The notes under the pieces: generated by a model
What the model was told of the DNA's origin: nothing
Databases searched by the model: none
What the model saw: the letters and a program-made list of their open reading frames with translations, nothing else
Program-made: the position numbers and the translations under genes
Part shown: positions 63,990-64,000 of the stretch, one piece after another
How positions within the stretch are numbered: position 1 is the first letter of the stretch
How the letters are laid out: each line of letters opens with the position of its first letter
Origin: Anaerobiospirillum thomasii
Lineage (GTDB): Bacteria > Pseudomonadota > Gammaproteobacteria > Enterobacterales > Succinivibrionaceae
Reading direction: 5' to 3'
Assembly: GCF_900445255.1 (NCBI RefSeq)
Contig: NZ_UAPU01000007.1
Location: 62,001 to 126,000, forward strand
Length of the DNA: 64,000 nt

Positions 63990-64000
63990 ATGCCAGTTAT
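63990..64000 (+). CDS. Start of an unidentified gene cut by the window edge
   Basis: An ATG at 63990-63992 opens with Met-Pro-Val and has an AAGGAA site about 10 bases upstream. A TATACT box about 40 bases further upstream could be its -10. Too little is visible to name the product. Confidence 0.4.

Overview
The window looks like chromosomal DNA of a moderately AT-rich gammaproteobacterium. Fused ThrA and PheA enzymes and several E. coli-like gene blocks support this: ruvC-ruvA-ruvB, rlmE-ftsH-folP-glmM-secG, rnr-rlmB-rpsF-rpsR-rplI and rdgB-hemW. Sequence style, the missing priB between rpsF and rpsR, and the accessory content suggest an anaerobic Succinivibrionaceae-type organism. That placement is an inference, not proven.

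Layout: 1-1977 holds ruvB (cut by the window edge), ruvA and ruvC. 2310-8034 is an accessory island: a DUF4241 protein, an exported protein, a zinc-ribbon protein and a 1060-residue TPR/SUFU-like protein. 8200-12950 is the threonine operon thrA-thrB-thrC. 13195-16117 has an unrecognised gene, then tpiA-pfkA. 16334-20976 is an isolated three-gene module resembling the TraD / small membrane protein / TraI_2-HD block of SXT-like integrative conjugative elements. 21032-26392 is rlmE-ftsH-folP-glmM-secG, but the FolP has lost most known catalytic residues. 26524-31842 carries yhbY, a DUF6150-like secreted repeat protein, greA and the heat-shock operon grpE-dnaK-dnaJ with a clear sigma32 promoter. 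31981-33952 is an IS1634-like insertion sequence with 6-bp target duplications. 34065-37757 has small envelope genes, bamE and ppk. 37863-38768 is a lone flagellin with a sigma28 promoter. 38938-41807 is an Entner-Doudoroff/ketodeoxygluconate block (eda fused to a VOC-like domain, kdgK, GntR regulator). 42159-45108 has a Bax-inhibitor-like membrane protein, pheA and dam. 45275-53405 contains tRNA-Ala, rplI-rpsR-rpsF, rlmB, rnr, hemW, rdgB and a flavoprotein related to lipoamide dehydrogenase without its redox cysteines. 53492-54121 is a YqaB-like phosphatase.

54493-58795 is a 4.3-kb IS21-type element with matched imperfect ends, a perfect 7-bp target duplication, long subterminal repeat arrays and two extra genes besides istA/istB. 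It has split an hfq-like gene: joining the two flanks across one duplication copy restores the Sm2 motif and a natural stop codon. 59191-59365 has two tRNA-Phe genes, 60049-62730 is secA, and 62928-63319 has four tRNA-Gly genes formed by a 209-bp tandem duplication. A new gene probably starts at 63990.

Points most worth following up: the four-gene IS21-type element and the hfq-like gene it broke, the stranded relaxase/coupling-protein module, the degenerate dihydropteroate synthase at the native folP locus, the cysteine-free Lpd homologue, the six-cysteine N-terminus of GrpE, and the DUF4241/SUFU island.
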